Below are positions 25,901 to 37,764 of a stretch of 64,000 nt of DNA, in pieces. Source of the DNA: Rotaria macrura (taxonomy: Eukaryota > Rotifera > Eurotatoria > Philodinida > Philodinidae); assembly GCA_900239685.1 (NCBI GenBank), contig OENT01000839.1, forward strand, positions 1-64,000, given 5' to 3'. The notes below the pieces were generated by a model. That model saw only the letters and a program-made list of their open reading frames with translations, was not told the origin of the DNA and did no database searches. The position numbers were made by a program, and so were the translations under genes. Within the stretch, counting starts at the first letter, position 1, and the number at the start of each line of letters is the position of its first letter.

Positions 25901-28503
25901 CACTTTGTAGACCGAAAACGTTTTTGTCCGTCGTTCTTTTCCATCAAAACTTTATCTCTACAATCAAATTGTTGAGCTTTTCACTGTTGAATTTCTGCAA
26001 TAAGGAACACATTTTAATGGAAAATTTTATAATTATGCGTTAGAATTACATTTGGATGCAAAATCTACGTGAGTTACCTCGTGGATAGTGATTACGCATG
26101 CTCATACGATTCATATGCTTGAGCCATCGATAGTAACGTGTAATGTTTCATGCTCTCGTATTATTCCATTTTTCAATTCTTCTTAATTCTCGTATTAATT
26201 TAGATTTTCATGATTCTCGACTTTATATTTCATATTGCACTCTAAAAAAAAGAGCTTTACCGAACCCCCCAGAAAGATTCGGTAGATGAAAAAAAGCTTG
26301 CAAATGTGTTGAAAGTTCCAAAAAAAGAAGAAAAAAAATGACGGAACCATTAAACGATCTGACCGTGTGCCNNNNNNNNNNNNNNNNNNNNNNNNNNNNN
26401 NNNNNNNGGCACACGGTCAGATCGTTTAATGGTTCCGTCATTTTTTTTCTTCTTTTTTTGGAACTTTCAACACATTTGCAAGCTTTTTTTCATCTACCGA
26501 ATCTTTCTGGGGGGTTCGGTAAAGCTCTTTTATTTAGAGTGTGCAAAGAATTCTTAAAGCAAACCGATACAATGTGAGCCGTTTTCCTACAAATTATTCA
26601 TAAGTATTGTTTGTCGCTTCACTTGGTTGGATTTCGACTAAATATTCAGGTAGTTTATATACTACGCTAATTATGAATTATAAAGGATGCTAGAGAAGGA
26701 ATAGTTGCGATTGTGAATATCCTTATATGTTTTAGTACTAGTTTTCGTGATAGTATTCGTTCTATGATGAATTATTCAATCATACTTTCACCGAAACACG
26801 ATATCTAGACGACATTGAGATCAAAATAACGTCGAACTAAGCACACACACTGAAATGCTGTTAACCCGATTCGGTATAATTGATTTCATTCTTGAATCGA
26901 CGAAATCATTATTAACTAGGAAATTAGTTTTTCGAGACTCATTTTCTAGCTTCTGTATACCTGCAGAAAATTTATTCTATTAGCTCATTTTGAAACGTTG
27001 CTCCTAGCTCTTGACGGCTTGTAATTAATCTCGAAATTAGTCCATTTTTTACAATAGACATTCTTTTCGTGTATTCTCTGTATTCTAAATCGTTTTCACT
27101 TCCAGTAACTTGAGAGTGTTTTAAAATCGTTTAAAAATTGCCATATTTTACACGTTCATGTCAGGAAGTTTGGTATTTTTAAGCATTTCACGAGCATCGA
27201 AATCATTCAAACTAGTTTGCTTATTGTTTCATTCCTTTCAGTGCAGCATTTCCATTAATCTCGATTCCGAAAGGATAATTTTGTGAAACGGCTGTTGCTC
27301 CTTGATTTTATTGCTTTCTCACTGGGTATAATTAAGCAAATTGAATGAAATATACTGAAAATTCAGTCAAAGAAATGTTGACAGCAAGGAATTCAAACGA
27401 ATAAGTTAAGATCCATAGATTCACCAGACTAAGCAGATGTAAGAACTCTTGACTATCGTTAAGTTCATGATTGAACGAAGAGAATCTGATGGAGCACATG
27501 GGTTACTTTTAGCTAAGATGATAAAAAGGTCGGTTTCATAATCTGATCAGTAATGAATATGCTACGAAAACATTCGAGATATTCCCTAGGTTAATTTCGT
27601 CTGCCGATTTATCACCTCCTAATAATGTTAGAGAACTCTTGATGCTTCTCGTATAAAGCTAATTTATTCAAAAACAATGTATCCTTAAAATTCAGTGAAC
27701 AGAACATTTCCTGGCTTGCTAACTTTAAACAGCTGTTTATTCACTTTCCGTTTAAGATTAAATTTTTTCGTTTAGTTCAAGCACATTTGGATAGTTCATT
27801 TGGCAATAGTATAACATTTACTGAATCGAATGTTTACGGCACACATTCGGTTCTCGAAGCAAGTCGAATCTATGGTAAAATTCAAAAATTTATTCACATT
27901 AGTACTGATGAAGTCTATGGCGAAACACCATCAGGTAGTAATCAAGAGATTTGTCTTCTCAATCCCCTTAATCCATATGCGGCGACAATAGCTGCTGCGG
28001 AGTTTCTGGTAAAATCCTATGGTGAAAGTTTTAAATTACCTTATTGCATAATACGTTTATGCAATGTTTATGGACCACGGCAACATATCGAAAAAGTTAT
28101 TCCAACATTTATTTATCAATTATTAAGAAATGAAAAAATAAAAATACACGGAAATGGGAAACAAATTCTTCATTATCTCTACGTCGATGATATTATTAAT
28201 GCTATTGAAATTATTTTCAATAAGGGAAAAACAAAAATGATTTATAATATCGGCACAAAAGAAGAATTTAACGTTGTTTATATTGCTCAATGCATATTGA
28301 ATAAGCTTCAATTAAATAAACGACTCGATGATGTTATTGAATATGTTAAGCCACGTTCATTCACGGAAAAACGATATTGTAAAACAACAAGTGGATTAGT
28401 TAAATCACTTGGTTGGAACGAACAAACTTCATTCGATGAAGGTTTAGAGAAAACGATTCAATGGTTCAAAGAAAATCCTGATTATTGGACAAAACAAAAC
28501 TAA
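16932..28503 (+). CDS. Two-domain nucleotide-sugar protein: degenerate RmlD/UER-like half plus RHM/RmlB-like 4,6-dehydratase half
   Basis: Exons are 16932-17302, 23403-24064 and 27776-28503, all GT-AG, giving a continuous 586-aa frame. Residues 1 to about 255 resemble a plant UER1/RHM-type 3,5-epimerase/4-reductase domain (KPDRIIV, later LSDVLPILL and EIYVSNKGMIS). The N-terminal glycine motif and YxxxK are gone. Residues about 264-586 are a short-chain-fold 4,6-dehydratase: TGGCGFIG at 269-275 binds NAD(H), STDEVYGE carries the Asp-Glu pair (389-390), and NVYGPRQ and IHGNG follow. The catalytic motif reads YAATI (412-416), with Ile416 (ATA, 27988-27990) where the family has Lys. Plant RHM has the dehydratase first, so the order here is reversed. 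Substrate would be UDP- or dTDP-glucose in the cytosol if active. The frame is intact, so it is probably expressed; activity is doubtful. Exon phases agree at both junctions. Confidence 0.85.
17303..23402 (+). other. Intron 1 (6.1 kb) of the dehydratase-like gene
   Basis: It starts GTATGT and ends TTATTATTTTTAG. It holds the complete hAT-like palindromic element 19522-21418. A diverged repeat around 17560-17710 also resembles 44165-44310 and 47180-47320 (shared ATAGTCATATCT and TTCGATTGACATT-like pieces). No coding sequence of another gene was recognised inside. Confidence 0.75.
19522..21418. mobile_element. hAT-like palindromic element with AAATATAAATT words and a 1.3-kb loop
   Basis: Termini are TAGGGGTGTCA (19522) and TGACACCCCTA (ending 21418). 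They are flanked by a perfect 8-bp target-site duplication, ATAATAGC, at 19514-19521 and 21419-21426, the hAT hallmark. Arms of about 250-300 bp are nearly exact complements; for example ATTTTCGTTCCGTCATTTAT in the left arm recurs inverted near 21330. They consist of variants of AAATAAATATAAATT. The loop (about 19870-21160) is ordinary AT-rich sequence with short ORFs and no transposase motif. Non-autonomous. It sits inside intron 1 of the dehydratase-like gene. Confidence 0.9.
24065..27775 (+). other. Intron 2 (3.7 kb) of the dehydratase-like gene
   Basis: It starts GTAACA and ends TTTCGTTTAG. It carries the gapped palindrome at 26238-26541 and a 12-base G-run at 25661-25672. The segment between TTAAGCCCTCC (about 24927) and GGGGCTTAA (about 25677) might be another element, because its ends are roughly complementary, but no target duplication was found. 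No exon of another gene recognised. Confidence 0.7.
26238..26541. mobile_element. Near-perfect palindromic CACTC-ended MITE with an assembly gap in its loop
   Basis: Two arms of 134 bp each (26238-26371 and 26408-26541) are complementary, with one mismatch seen (CACTCTAAAAAAAAGAGC versus CACTCTAAATAAAAGAGC). The centre is 36 N (26372-26407). The flanks show TG at 26236-26237 and 26542-26543, a possible 2-bp target duplication as in CACTA/CMC-type elements. The near identity of the arms implies a young insertion or active arm homogenisation. An assembly-made inverted join is the alternative. Confidence 0.75.
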
Positions 28504-30489
28504 CACGCATTGAACAATTTTTCAATTTACTTTTCTTGAATCATAAAACTAACCGAACTTCAGACGAGACTAACATAGTAGAATGTTCCTAACAATCTAT
28601 AGCATTAAGTTTATATTACCCTTCACAATACTGTTCTATAAAAATTAATCGTCGATTTGGACTCATTGGTCAAACCGCATAATAATATCACGTTGTCATG
28701 TCTCTTCGTTTTCTGACGAGATTATATAAACGCATGATTAGACTTTGAGACAGGTGTTTTTATGCATTATCTACAGAAGTCATAGTTTTTATGAAAAATC
28801 TAACCGTGAATGCTTCAAATATTGAAAAAAATCCAGAAAAAGATGTTTTTCGTGACCAAAAATAATAATTATAACAGTGATATTGTATCGGATTTTATTG
28901 GGTTCTATAGGAATTTCTTTAATGTTAATGAAATCCTACCCGAACTTAAATCATCGAATCGTAATTGAATCTCACTGTTGGAATTCAACTTAGGATTCTG
29001 ATCGAGCAGTAATGTTAGGATTCGACATCGGATTCATTTACCTCAAAAAATGATGCAACACAACATGATCATGAAGTTTGACTGGTCGATTAAAAAACCT
29101 ATGTTAGATTTTTACCTAAATTTTCTGTTCATTGTCCATATGCGGCATGCGTTTTAGAGAGCCAAGAAACAAACAAAATTGATGTTCGAAAACTAATCAA
29201 GAGAGCGGTATTCTAGTCCGAATATAACCGTACCGGAAGGAGCGTGAAGAACATTCACTATATTTAACATGAAGAAATCAGGAACCAAAGCAAAGATAGA
29301 TTCTTCCAAAGGGCCGAAAGTATCCATTTCTGAGCAACTTGAATAAATAAAACTGAGCCTTGGATGACAATGAAATTAGATCTCAAGGAATTTATGATTC
29401 CTTCTGAGACGTCTCGAACAATATTGTTGCTTCCTGTAATTGTCTGAAATCGATAATGAAGATCGGAATAGGGTATTTATTGATAGCTTCGGGGTTAACT
29501 TGTCCCACTCTCGAGTATTTTCGATTCCCTCGTGGAGGGTACAATGCAATAAGTTATTTTTACATTTTCAACAGTAGACATATTTTTAGGAGCTTGAAAA
29601 AGGTAACATTGCAGACCTTGACTGAAGTATACGAGAAACCCTTCTTTCGTAGTTGATTTCGTATGAACAAACTTATAGAAGTCACAAGTATCTTCGACGA
29701 AAGTTGCTCCGTTTTACATATGTTGCAGAGGACATAGTTTTAAAGATTTTGACGAAGACCATTCCAAAAAGGCTGTCCTATTCGCAACATTATCACAGAT
29801 ATCTTAGGACACTATCTGCAGACGAATGCGTTTTTATGACATCCATGTTCAAATTGAAGCACATCAATATTGATTAAACTGTAATTTGTGAATAGGCATC
29901 AAAGCTGCATACATATCATTGTAAATTTAATTCGAATGCGGGGTGGTTGGGTGCGTGGTTGGATGTCTCGGCTTGAGCGTGCTTTTGGAAATGCTTGAAG
30001 TGAAGTTCTCCGTACACTATCATGCATACATGCAGGCATAACTTCTTTTTCTCTATTTGTTGAAATATACATGGTTCGCATGAACACATGAAATGAAAAA
30101 TCTATTTTCAGTTTGTGCCTCCTACGCATGATGCTTTCAACGATGTTTTCAGCATTATCGATCGTTAGTTTGCACTTATTCTTCGTTAATTCCCTGCCTT
30201 GAAATTGAATTTTGTGTATCGATTGAGAAGAGAGATGCAAAGAAAAATGCATTTTAACGATTCTATTTTTCTAAAGAGTATGCAAGATGAATTATGATAT
30301 AAATGTTTGCTCTCGAAATCAAGATTGCACAGGAAGAAAAAGCATACACATACTTCACAGTTAAAATATGAAAATATCAAGTCGCTGGTATTTCAATAGT
30401 GGATTAAGTAAAATAAAAACGTGGGTTTTTTAATTTAATCGATCGAAATAGGTATATCCGTGCATTATTAAAACGAACTATTTTGCATC
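28504..30489. other. Intergenic spacer between the dehydratase-like and LURP-like genes
   Basis: About 2 kb of AT-rich sequence. ORFs of 66-117 codons at 29456-29656, 29653-29877 and 29899-30252 (-) have no recognisable motif. No obvious element ends or canonical poly(A) signal close to 28503 were found. Confidence 0.45.
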
Positions 30490-33400
30490 ATGTCGCATGG
30501 ATATGAAACAATAAATTCAACTAGTGATATAAAATCAATGCGTCATTATGAAATATATGAGAAAATATTTTCATTAGGTTGCAATTACAAAGTAATAGAT
30601 GATTCAGAGCAAGATGTATTCAACGTTCGATCAAAACTACTTACGCTCGGTGATTATATTAGTTTAGAAGATACCAATCGAAAGTGAGTTTTATCTAATC
30701 GCTGCAATGATTTCACTTAGAATGCACCTACTGATGTTCTATGTATCTCAAATATTTTCCAGATGGCATTCAGTGGGTGAAGAATCATTTTTTCTTGGAT
30801 TTTTCCATTCATCATAAAATTCACTCTTTTCAGTTACAAGCTATTCGGTGGAAACTCGTAGCCTATATTCAAGCTACGACCAGTTTTTCATGAAATTTTC
30901 CACATGGAAAACAGGATAGGCTCCTACGGGTTAGCTTCATAGACCATCTATCAAATTTACCAAAAGTCTTGTGTCGATAAAATTTTGATTTTGTTTTAGT
31001 TCTGTCAAATGGTAAACCATCCTTCGAAACCTTGTAATCTAAAATATCAGTTCTTTCAAGCTTGTGTGTAAAAAATGACAAGCTATTAGTGTAAGCGCCA
31101 TGTCCTTGGCACTCACTCAGATAATCGTAGTTTGTGGGCACTCGTTCTACTTAGTATTTTTCTTTGGGTCAGAATATTTTTCTAGCGCTGAGATATTATA
31201 ATAACGGCATGAAAGGTTTTATTTACAAAATTGCGTAGTTTGGTATATGTTTTGAAAAGTCATTCAACACGTAATAATTCAACTATACGAGCTAAAATAA
31301 TTATCAACTAATATGCTAATTTCCTAAATATTTGAACTCTAGCTATGGCAGTGTACCATGCAATTTGTCGAATGACTCATGACTCAAGTATTTTTCTGAA
31401 TGTCCTTGATATAATATATTGCATTCAAAAGAGTAAAATTTCAATGAGGGAATCTTCTTCATAGACCGCAATTTGTCAGACGTTAGATATCTGTATTTAT
31501 TCGAATAGGCAACCAGACTATAGAATAAACTTTATGAATCATTCCGCAAAAAGTGAAAATCGATATCTGAAGAATATATAGTGAATCGAATTCATCGGAA
31601 TAAGTATTAATTAAGGAAATGTTGTTAGAGCGAGAAAGCTATTAATTTCGATGCAAGTCGTCAAAAAAAAGTAGTGTTTCCTTTGTGAGAATTTTTAATT
31701 TTTCTCAGAGAGCTGTCGTTAAAAAAGCACAATTTTTTTCACATCAATATTTCATTAAAGATACATACAGTTGACTGAAAATTTTTACTCACAGTTCGTA
31801 TCACGATTCTGTATTTTCATTCAAATATAAGTTAAAGAACATGATCAATGAATGAGCTGAAAAATGTTGCCTGGCGTCAACAAGAATGGTTTTTGTTTTG
31901 GATAGGTTTTGCACTTACATATTTCATGAAGCGATTTACCTCAGCTACTGTAAGTTACAATTATGAAAATAATCAGATCTCATTTAGGGTAACAGTCAAA
32001 AATTTCCTTTCAAAAATGTCCCCAGTTTTTTGTCCCCATGAGAAAATGTCCCTGAAATATTGTCCCTCACAAAATGTCCTCGGAAAAAATGTCCTTCAAG
32101 ATAAATGTCCTTTGTGAAAAACGTCACCGGACAATGGTCCTTTGTATGAAAAAGTCCTTTGTCATCAATTTTTGTATAAACATAGTGTTGCTTAAATGTA
32201 GATGATGCTGTGGTTCAAACATACTGCACGAGATATTGAAGTCTGAAATGCAACCTCGTACAAAACGATCGAAGTCCAGAATAGGTGAATAACGAATCAC
32301 AGAATTATATAATCGGTGTAACAATAACCAAATTACACCGCAACTTTTATTACCCGGAGTGGCGTTTTTGGTTGTGAATGAAAAATAAAATGAAATATTA
32401 TAATCCGTTATAATAAACTAAACTGCATTTTAAACATTACCATCAAGCTTTATTTTAATTTTAGTGAAAGGGCATTTGCATAACGAAGAACATTGTTTCG
32501 AAGGACTAAATCAGAAAGGACGTTTTGTTCAAAGAACTTTTTTCAGAGGACCAAATCCCAAGAACATTTGTAAAGGGAAATTTTTACAAGGACATTCTAG
32601 ACTGTCACCTACAGAACCCTTGATAAGTCTCGAGTACACGCTGCTGACAAAAAGAAGTTCTGCAAACACTTTGTCTAAAAAATTAACACTTTGCGTTTTA
32701 TCGAAAAATCTATTTTTATATCAATTATTTCAAATATCAGGGGGTGTGAAAAGCTGACTTTGAACGATACAACCTTTGTTCTACATTTTTACTATCGACT
32801 AGTCCTACTTTTCGTATTTTTTTCTTTCGTGGAGTATTCACCATTTTCCTTTTCTCTTTTAACGTGAAGCGAATAGTTTGTTTAGCAGATATAAAATGAA
32901 TTCGTGTTTTTCTAGATGATACAGTAAGTTTCAATAGATACACTGTTTTACCCTTTGGTTACAAAAGTAAAGTGTAACGATACGTTTTGTTCAATAAACC
33001 AGAGTGCACGATACCATTTTGTTTTCTAATTCCATTCGAAACAGTGGTCGTGATTTGTTGTAGAGAATTGGACTAGTCCATAAAGAATTCAAGAGAAACG
33101 AGAGAATATGTCACAAAGATAACAGTTGTTGTGGTAAACTATCCTTTTTTTTTTCAAGTGGAAAATCATTTGGAATTTTATTCGTTTGATTTGTGCTGTG
33201 TAGGATAATGTCCTTTACTTAGTTCTATGGTTAACTATAACTCTTATTTTAGAAAAAAATCTAGAAATCAAAGGACATTTTTGCGGAGAAAAAGTTTTTC
33301 GGGGACATTTTTGACCGTATTTCTCATTTAGTACGTACTCCAGTAAAAAGATCAACTCTTAGCATGACTGCTTTCGATCAGGAGATTTTTCTCAAAGTCT

Positions 33401-36339
33401 TGATTTTTACTGAAGTCAGGACTTGGAAGACTTAGATCCACCAGTGAATGAATAGTACAAAGGCCGAATTTACATGAATTTCGAGCACCTACTACTTACT
33501 ACAATTTTACGCGAAAATCAGAATAGTATCTCGATGAATGATTGTAGATGATTGTTTGAAAAACACTCCATAATTAGCCTACTCTATATGAGACGTAACC
33601 AAGTTTACCTAGAAATAAGTAGATGGATTCCATCACATCACATAAACACTAACTGATATATAGCGTATGATCCTCTATTAATTTCGTTACAAACGCTGTT
33701 TTAATTTGAAAAAAATGTTTTCTGAAAAGTCCTCGCATTTCTCTTCAACCTTTTGAATTAAAATCTGCGAGTTGAAGAATATTTCGAAAACCGATTTCTT
33801 TTGTTTTCATAGGACATTTGAATAGAAGATGATTGAGAATCCTATGTTGATTTTTAAAATGTTCAATTGATCTCACGCAATAGTTTTGCTTTATGTCTCA
33901 GCACACTTACACTAGCTTTCTATATGAAAGGACAGAGTTCTTGACATTATCATTTTATTCTCGTGCTATCCGTTCATCGAGATTCCATTTCAATCGTTTC
34001 ATTACTTTTTAGTACTTAGTGAGCGCTTCGAAGCAATATAAAATTGACCTTTGTGCTACTCATGTCTTGAAAGATCTAACCTTTGTAAATTCGTGATTTT
34101 TCGGAAGTTCTCCTGATCGATAAGAACTGTATAGATATTTAAAGTCTCGCCGAAATACATACTCAGTCAGACATGAATGTACAGAAAATGCTTCAAACTA
34201 ACTACTCATCGTGTGACCAGATAGTATTTGTTCATTGATCAGTGGTTCATATATTCATGCTCACATTTCAATGAAAAATAAAAATCATGACAGCTCGTCA
34301 GTACGAAAATTCGTAGCCGATTTCTCGCATCCTTGGTGATATATAGATGAAAGAAAAAAAGCACTATATTAAAGATAGTACATGGTGTCAGAAAAATTTG
34401 CACAGCTCAAGAATTGAGCTTAAGTTTTCTAATAGGTTACGTCAAATATATCAGAACTGTTCCTTACGCAACATGTCACACATTGAGTTAATGCTAACGA
34501 CTTCGACTGAACAGCTTTTTTTAAAAGTCGTTCATTTGTTTTCTGGAGTCATTCATATCTGAGGATGCAATTTGTTTGATGATTTCTTTAGACAAGCTGT
34601 CTAAAAACCGTACTCCTAATTTTAGAGGTATTTAAATTTTTTTGAGATTGAGAGCAGTCTTATTGGAAAAGAACCCCTTCTGCCATTTATCTTTCTGGAT
34701 TCTACGCCTCGTAAGCAATAAATTGGTTTTATGTGAACTTTTCCTATAAGAGTATGTTAAGTTGCAGTATACTCACTTGAAAAATATTTTAGATTGAATG
34801 GATCGTTGATGAGTTGACCTAGAATACCAAGTACCTTAGAAAACATGCTTTTTTCGTATTTATACCACATGAACATGTTGACAGAACACGCAACGTCAAA
34901 AGGCTAAAGTTAAGACAAGAAATATTGGTCTTTCATTAAGAATTCGGAATAAAAAATATGGATGCGATAGAACAGTACTTCTTCCTATGATATTTCTGAA
35001 TCCTGCCCATAGATTCGAGATAAGAATTTCTTCCCAATTATATTCCTTTAATCAATATGGCACTGTTTTGATCTCCATTGGATAAAAATACAACATATTA
35101 TGAATTCACAGGGATATATTAACAAATTCAAGAAGCATGAAGTAGTTTTTGACTCATTTTCCAACAGTTAACGCACTTTTTCTATGACACATGCTTTAAC
35201 CAAGCACGTTTTTATCAAACTAGTGAAAGTTTTTCGAATGCTCCAATCTTATTAGACGAGTTTTAAACGTTTTAAATGTGGATTTTTCGCTATTCTACAT
35301 GTTATCGAATCTGACCAGTGACAGTTTAAGGCTGTTGAAATATAGTTAACTGAATTTTGATGGTTCTAGAATCGGATTGAGCAAAATCACGAACCAGAAA
35401 ATTTGATACATTGACTCGTGCTCAAATCTTCTGATGAGCTTAAGTTTCAAGTCAATTTAGATACTGAATAAATCGAGCAGCAATATGTTTCATGAATACT
35501 GATCTTTTCAGGCTTCAAAACAATAAAATACCCAAGAATGAAACCATTGTTCTTAAATGCACTTGTAACGCATTGAAAATCAACAAATCATATATAGATC
35601 AATCATTTGCTCGAAGTATATCTTAAGTACTCATTCATGTTCGAATCTACTCTTTTTGAATTCATACGATTCTAGAGGTTTTGTAGGAGTCCAAATTGAG
35701 ACATAGTATATCAAAGAAATCTTTTTTTGTTATTATTGAATTTATACGCATTTGGAAACAATCCTTGGACTAGTCAGAAACAATTTATTGAAACGACCCA
35801 TAAGAAAATAAAAACTGATGATACTGCATAAAATTTCGATACTCATCGAAAGCTCACAAGAGAAAAGTCAAAATTCCTATTGAGAGTCCCCTTTGATAGA
35901 CAGTGTTACCAGTCCTCTTAATTAATGATATCACCGCTGGATGTTTTCCTTAGATTGTACGCTCCAGTTTCATCTACAGCCATTTCGTTTTAGTTGTCTC
36001 GTTACCATCGTCGAAGAATTATTTCATTTACAACCAACATATAAAATATTATCGAAGCGGCATGGAGAATTCGGTCGACAATTAGCGTTGGTCAAGAAAA
36101 AATTTTCATTATATGAGAAATTCTCCGTTGATTCTATTTATGGCGAATATCAATTGGAAGCATCGGATTTCTTTGGTCAGTTATTCGACTTATGTAAGGA
36201 TGGACGTATAGTGGCTAAGATAAATAGAAAGTATGATACTTTGGCTGATGCTTATAGAGCAGATATTGATGATACAGAAGATCATGCTTTTATTATAGCA
36301 CTGACTATTATCATTAGCCTATCACTATTCTATTTTTGA
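30490..36339 (+). CDS. LURP-one-related / YxjI-like protein (tubby-like beta-barrel)
   Basis: Exons are 30490-30683 and 35994-36339. The intron begins GTGAGT and ends TTTCGTTTTAG, and the phases agree, giving 179 aa, the usual length for the family (PF04525, DUF567). The family repeats appear in order: YEIYEKIFSLGCNYKVIDD (about 19-37), VRSKLLTLGDYISLED, then across the splice LVTIVEELFHLQPTYKIL, VKKKFSLYEKF and YQLEASDFFG. The signature DTLADAYRADIDDTEDHAFI leads into the hydrophobic C-terminal helix TIIISLSLFYF. Members share a fold with tubby C-terminal domains and scramblases; their molecular role is mostly unknown and membrane association is inferred. The frame is intact. Recognition is by motif pattern only. 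Confidence 0.85.
30684..35993 (+). other. Intron (5.3 kb) of the LURP-like gene
   Basis: It contains the Mutator-like word element at 31988-33321. The rest (30684-31977 and 33332-35993) is AT-rich, with ORFs under 95 codons and no recognised motif. Confidence 0.7.
31988..33321. mobile_element. Mutator-like non-autonomous element with AAAATGTCC words
   Basis: A perfect 10-bp direct repeat, TCTCATTTAG, lies at 31978-31987 and 33322-33331; 9-10 bp duplications are typical of Mutator-like elements. The left end GGTAACAGTCAAAAATTTCC and the complement of the right end, AATACGGTCAAAAATGTCC, are terminal inverted repeats. Both flanking zones are built from AAAATGTCC(C/T) and its complement (32000-32160, 32460-32610 and 33260-33315). 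A 97-codon ORF at 32464-32757 merely reflects the AAAGGACATTT word and is not a gene. It lies in the LURP-like gene's intron. Confidence 0.8.
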
Positions 36340-36418
36340 TGCTTTTTCACTTAAAACTCGATTAAATATATCTCAAAACGTTTTTGTTTCATTCAAAGAA
36401 CAATTCATTGGTTGGACC
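36340..36418. other. Short 3' flank of the LURP-like gene
   Basis: No perfect AATAAA is seen between the stop codon and the next element; ATTAAA at about 36361 is the nearest variant poly(A) signal. Confidence 0.3.
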
Positions 36419-36420
36419 TA

Positions 36421-37762
36421 CACTGTAAAAAGAACAGAATGACAAGCCCTTAAACGGTTTATTAAATTGCAACGTATAATAAACCCTTTTTCTGTATTTG
36501 AATTTTTCCTAAACCATTAGAAAGGGTTTAGCAAGTCAATAGACCCTTTTCTAAACCCTTTCTTAGGGTTTAGAAACTGATAAAACGTCTCCGAAACTCC
36601 AAGCCATCCAGGGCGTGTTCCAATAATCTATAAAACCATCCCCTAAAAATAAGAGAAAAAATCAATTCCAAGAAACAATAAAACTCAAACTTACTTTGTG
36701 CATTGTTTCCATCACGATCTGAAAGAAGAAAAGACAAAAATATCGTTTATAATGTTCAGATGAAACTTATTCGACTCATTTTCTTGTCAATCTAAAAAGA
36801 GGAAAACAAAAGTGATTTTTGGATTGAAAAATGTTTGAACTCACATTGTTGATTGTTTCATTTGTGATCTAAAAGAAAAAAACAATATCATATAGAGTTG
36901 AATGTTTCGATTGAACTTATGATGTTGTTTCACGTCTTTTGCTCAAGAAAAAAAGGAAAAATAAACGACCTTTTGTATAGAATAAAGTTAAACCTCACCT
37001 TGTTCATCGTTACCTCGACTGAAGAGATACTGGTATGAAATAAAATGCGTTTATGTATTAGTGTTTTTGTTCAAAGTCAAGGGCGTGGTCATATGCTCAA
37101 GTATGCGTGAAGAACTTTTCAAAAACTCTGAACGAAGGTAATCGAGTTCAGGAATCTGAGAGTATAAAGTGCACACCAACATCTACTCAGTGGACAGCCA
37201 ATTCCTCTTTTTTCCGATAGAAAACGGCAGGAATTTATCAGATTAAGTCTAAAATGTTTCTGGCCGGGACACAGCTCACATATTACTGCAATTTCCTGTG
37301 TTTCTCTTCAGGATATGGTGCTTTTCCGCACATGCCTCATGTCGACCTCTGCTGTATCTGTTGATCAAGAAGATGCAACAAGGGACTGACATCACATATG
37401 CATCTTGTGATTTTTCACTGAATCTTACTCTTTTACAGGCAGGTTGAACAATAAATTCATGCTCGCAGAACTATAAGCTCTTTTCCTATACGGGTTCAAG
37501 AGTAAATCATCTTCCTGTAAGAGTTGAACAATTAGTCCATTTCCTAAAAGAGTAGAAGAATATATCCTTTTTGTTCAAGAGTAGAACAATAAACCCTTTT
37601 TAACGAACCGTAAACGCTTTTTATTTTCAAAGACCCTAAGTTTAATAAACATTTTCGCTAATATACCCTTACAGGATTTATGACGGCAGCATAAACCAAT
37701 TGCAGGTCAAGGAAAGCTTGTCCATCGTACTTGTGTTTAGTATTCTACGTTTCTTTACAGTG
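36421..37762. mobile_element. CACTG-ended non-autonomous element with TAAACCCTTTT words
   Basis: The left end CACTGTAAAAAGAACAGAAT and the complement of the right end, CACTGTAAAGAAACGTAGAA, form terminal inverted repeats. They are flanked by TA on both sides (36419-36420, 37763-37764). The interior carries many variants of TAAACCCTTTT near the left end (36440-36580), and of AAGAGTAGAACAATAAACCC near the right (37440-37680). CACT(A/G) termini and a 2-bp duplication suggest a CMC/CACTA-type origin; a TA-targeting family is the alternative. No transposase. Confidence 0.65.
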
Positions 37763-37764
37763 TA

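Noticed and set aside
26223..26577. Mirror ORFs with identical N-terminal residues on both strands
   Set aside because: They are the two arms of the palindrome read on opposite strands through the N gap, not genes.
29899..30252. 117-codon ORF on the - strand before the LURP-like gene
   Set aside because: No domain pattern, and no promoter or splice context. I could not distinguish it from chance.
32464..32757. 97-codon ORF with recurring KG-F residues
   Set aside because: The recurrence is the translation of the AAAGGACATTT word of the Mutator-like element, not a protein repeat.
35941..35993. In-frame ATG at 35941 as start of the LURP-like exon
   Set aside because: The acceptor TTTTAG at 35988-35993 joins in phase to the exon ending 30683 and restores the family pattern LED-N-..LV-I-EELF. 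The upstream reading does not match the family.
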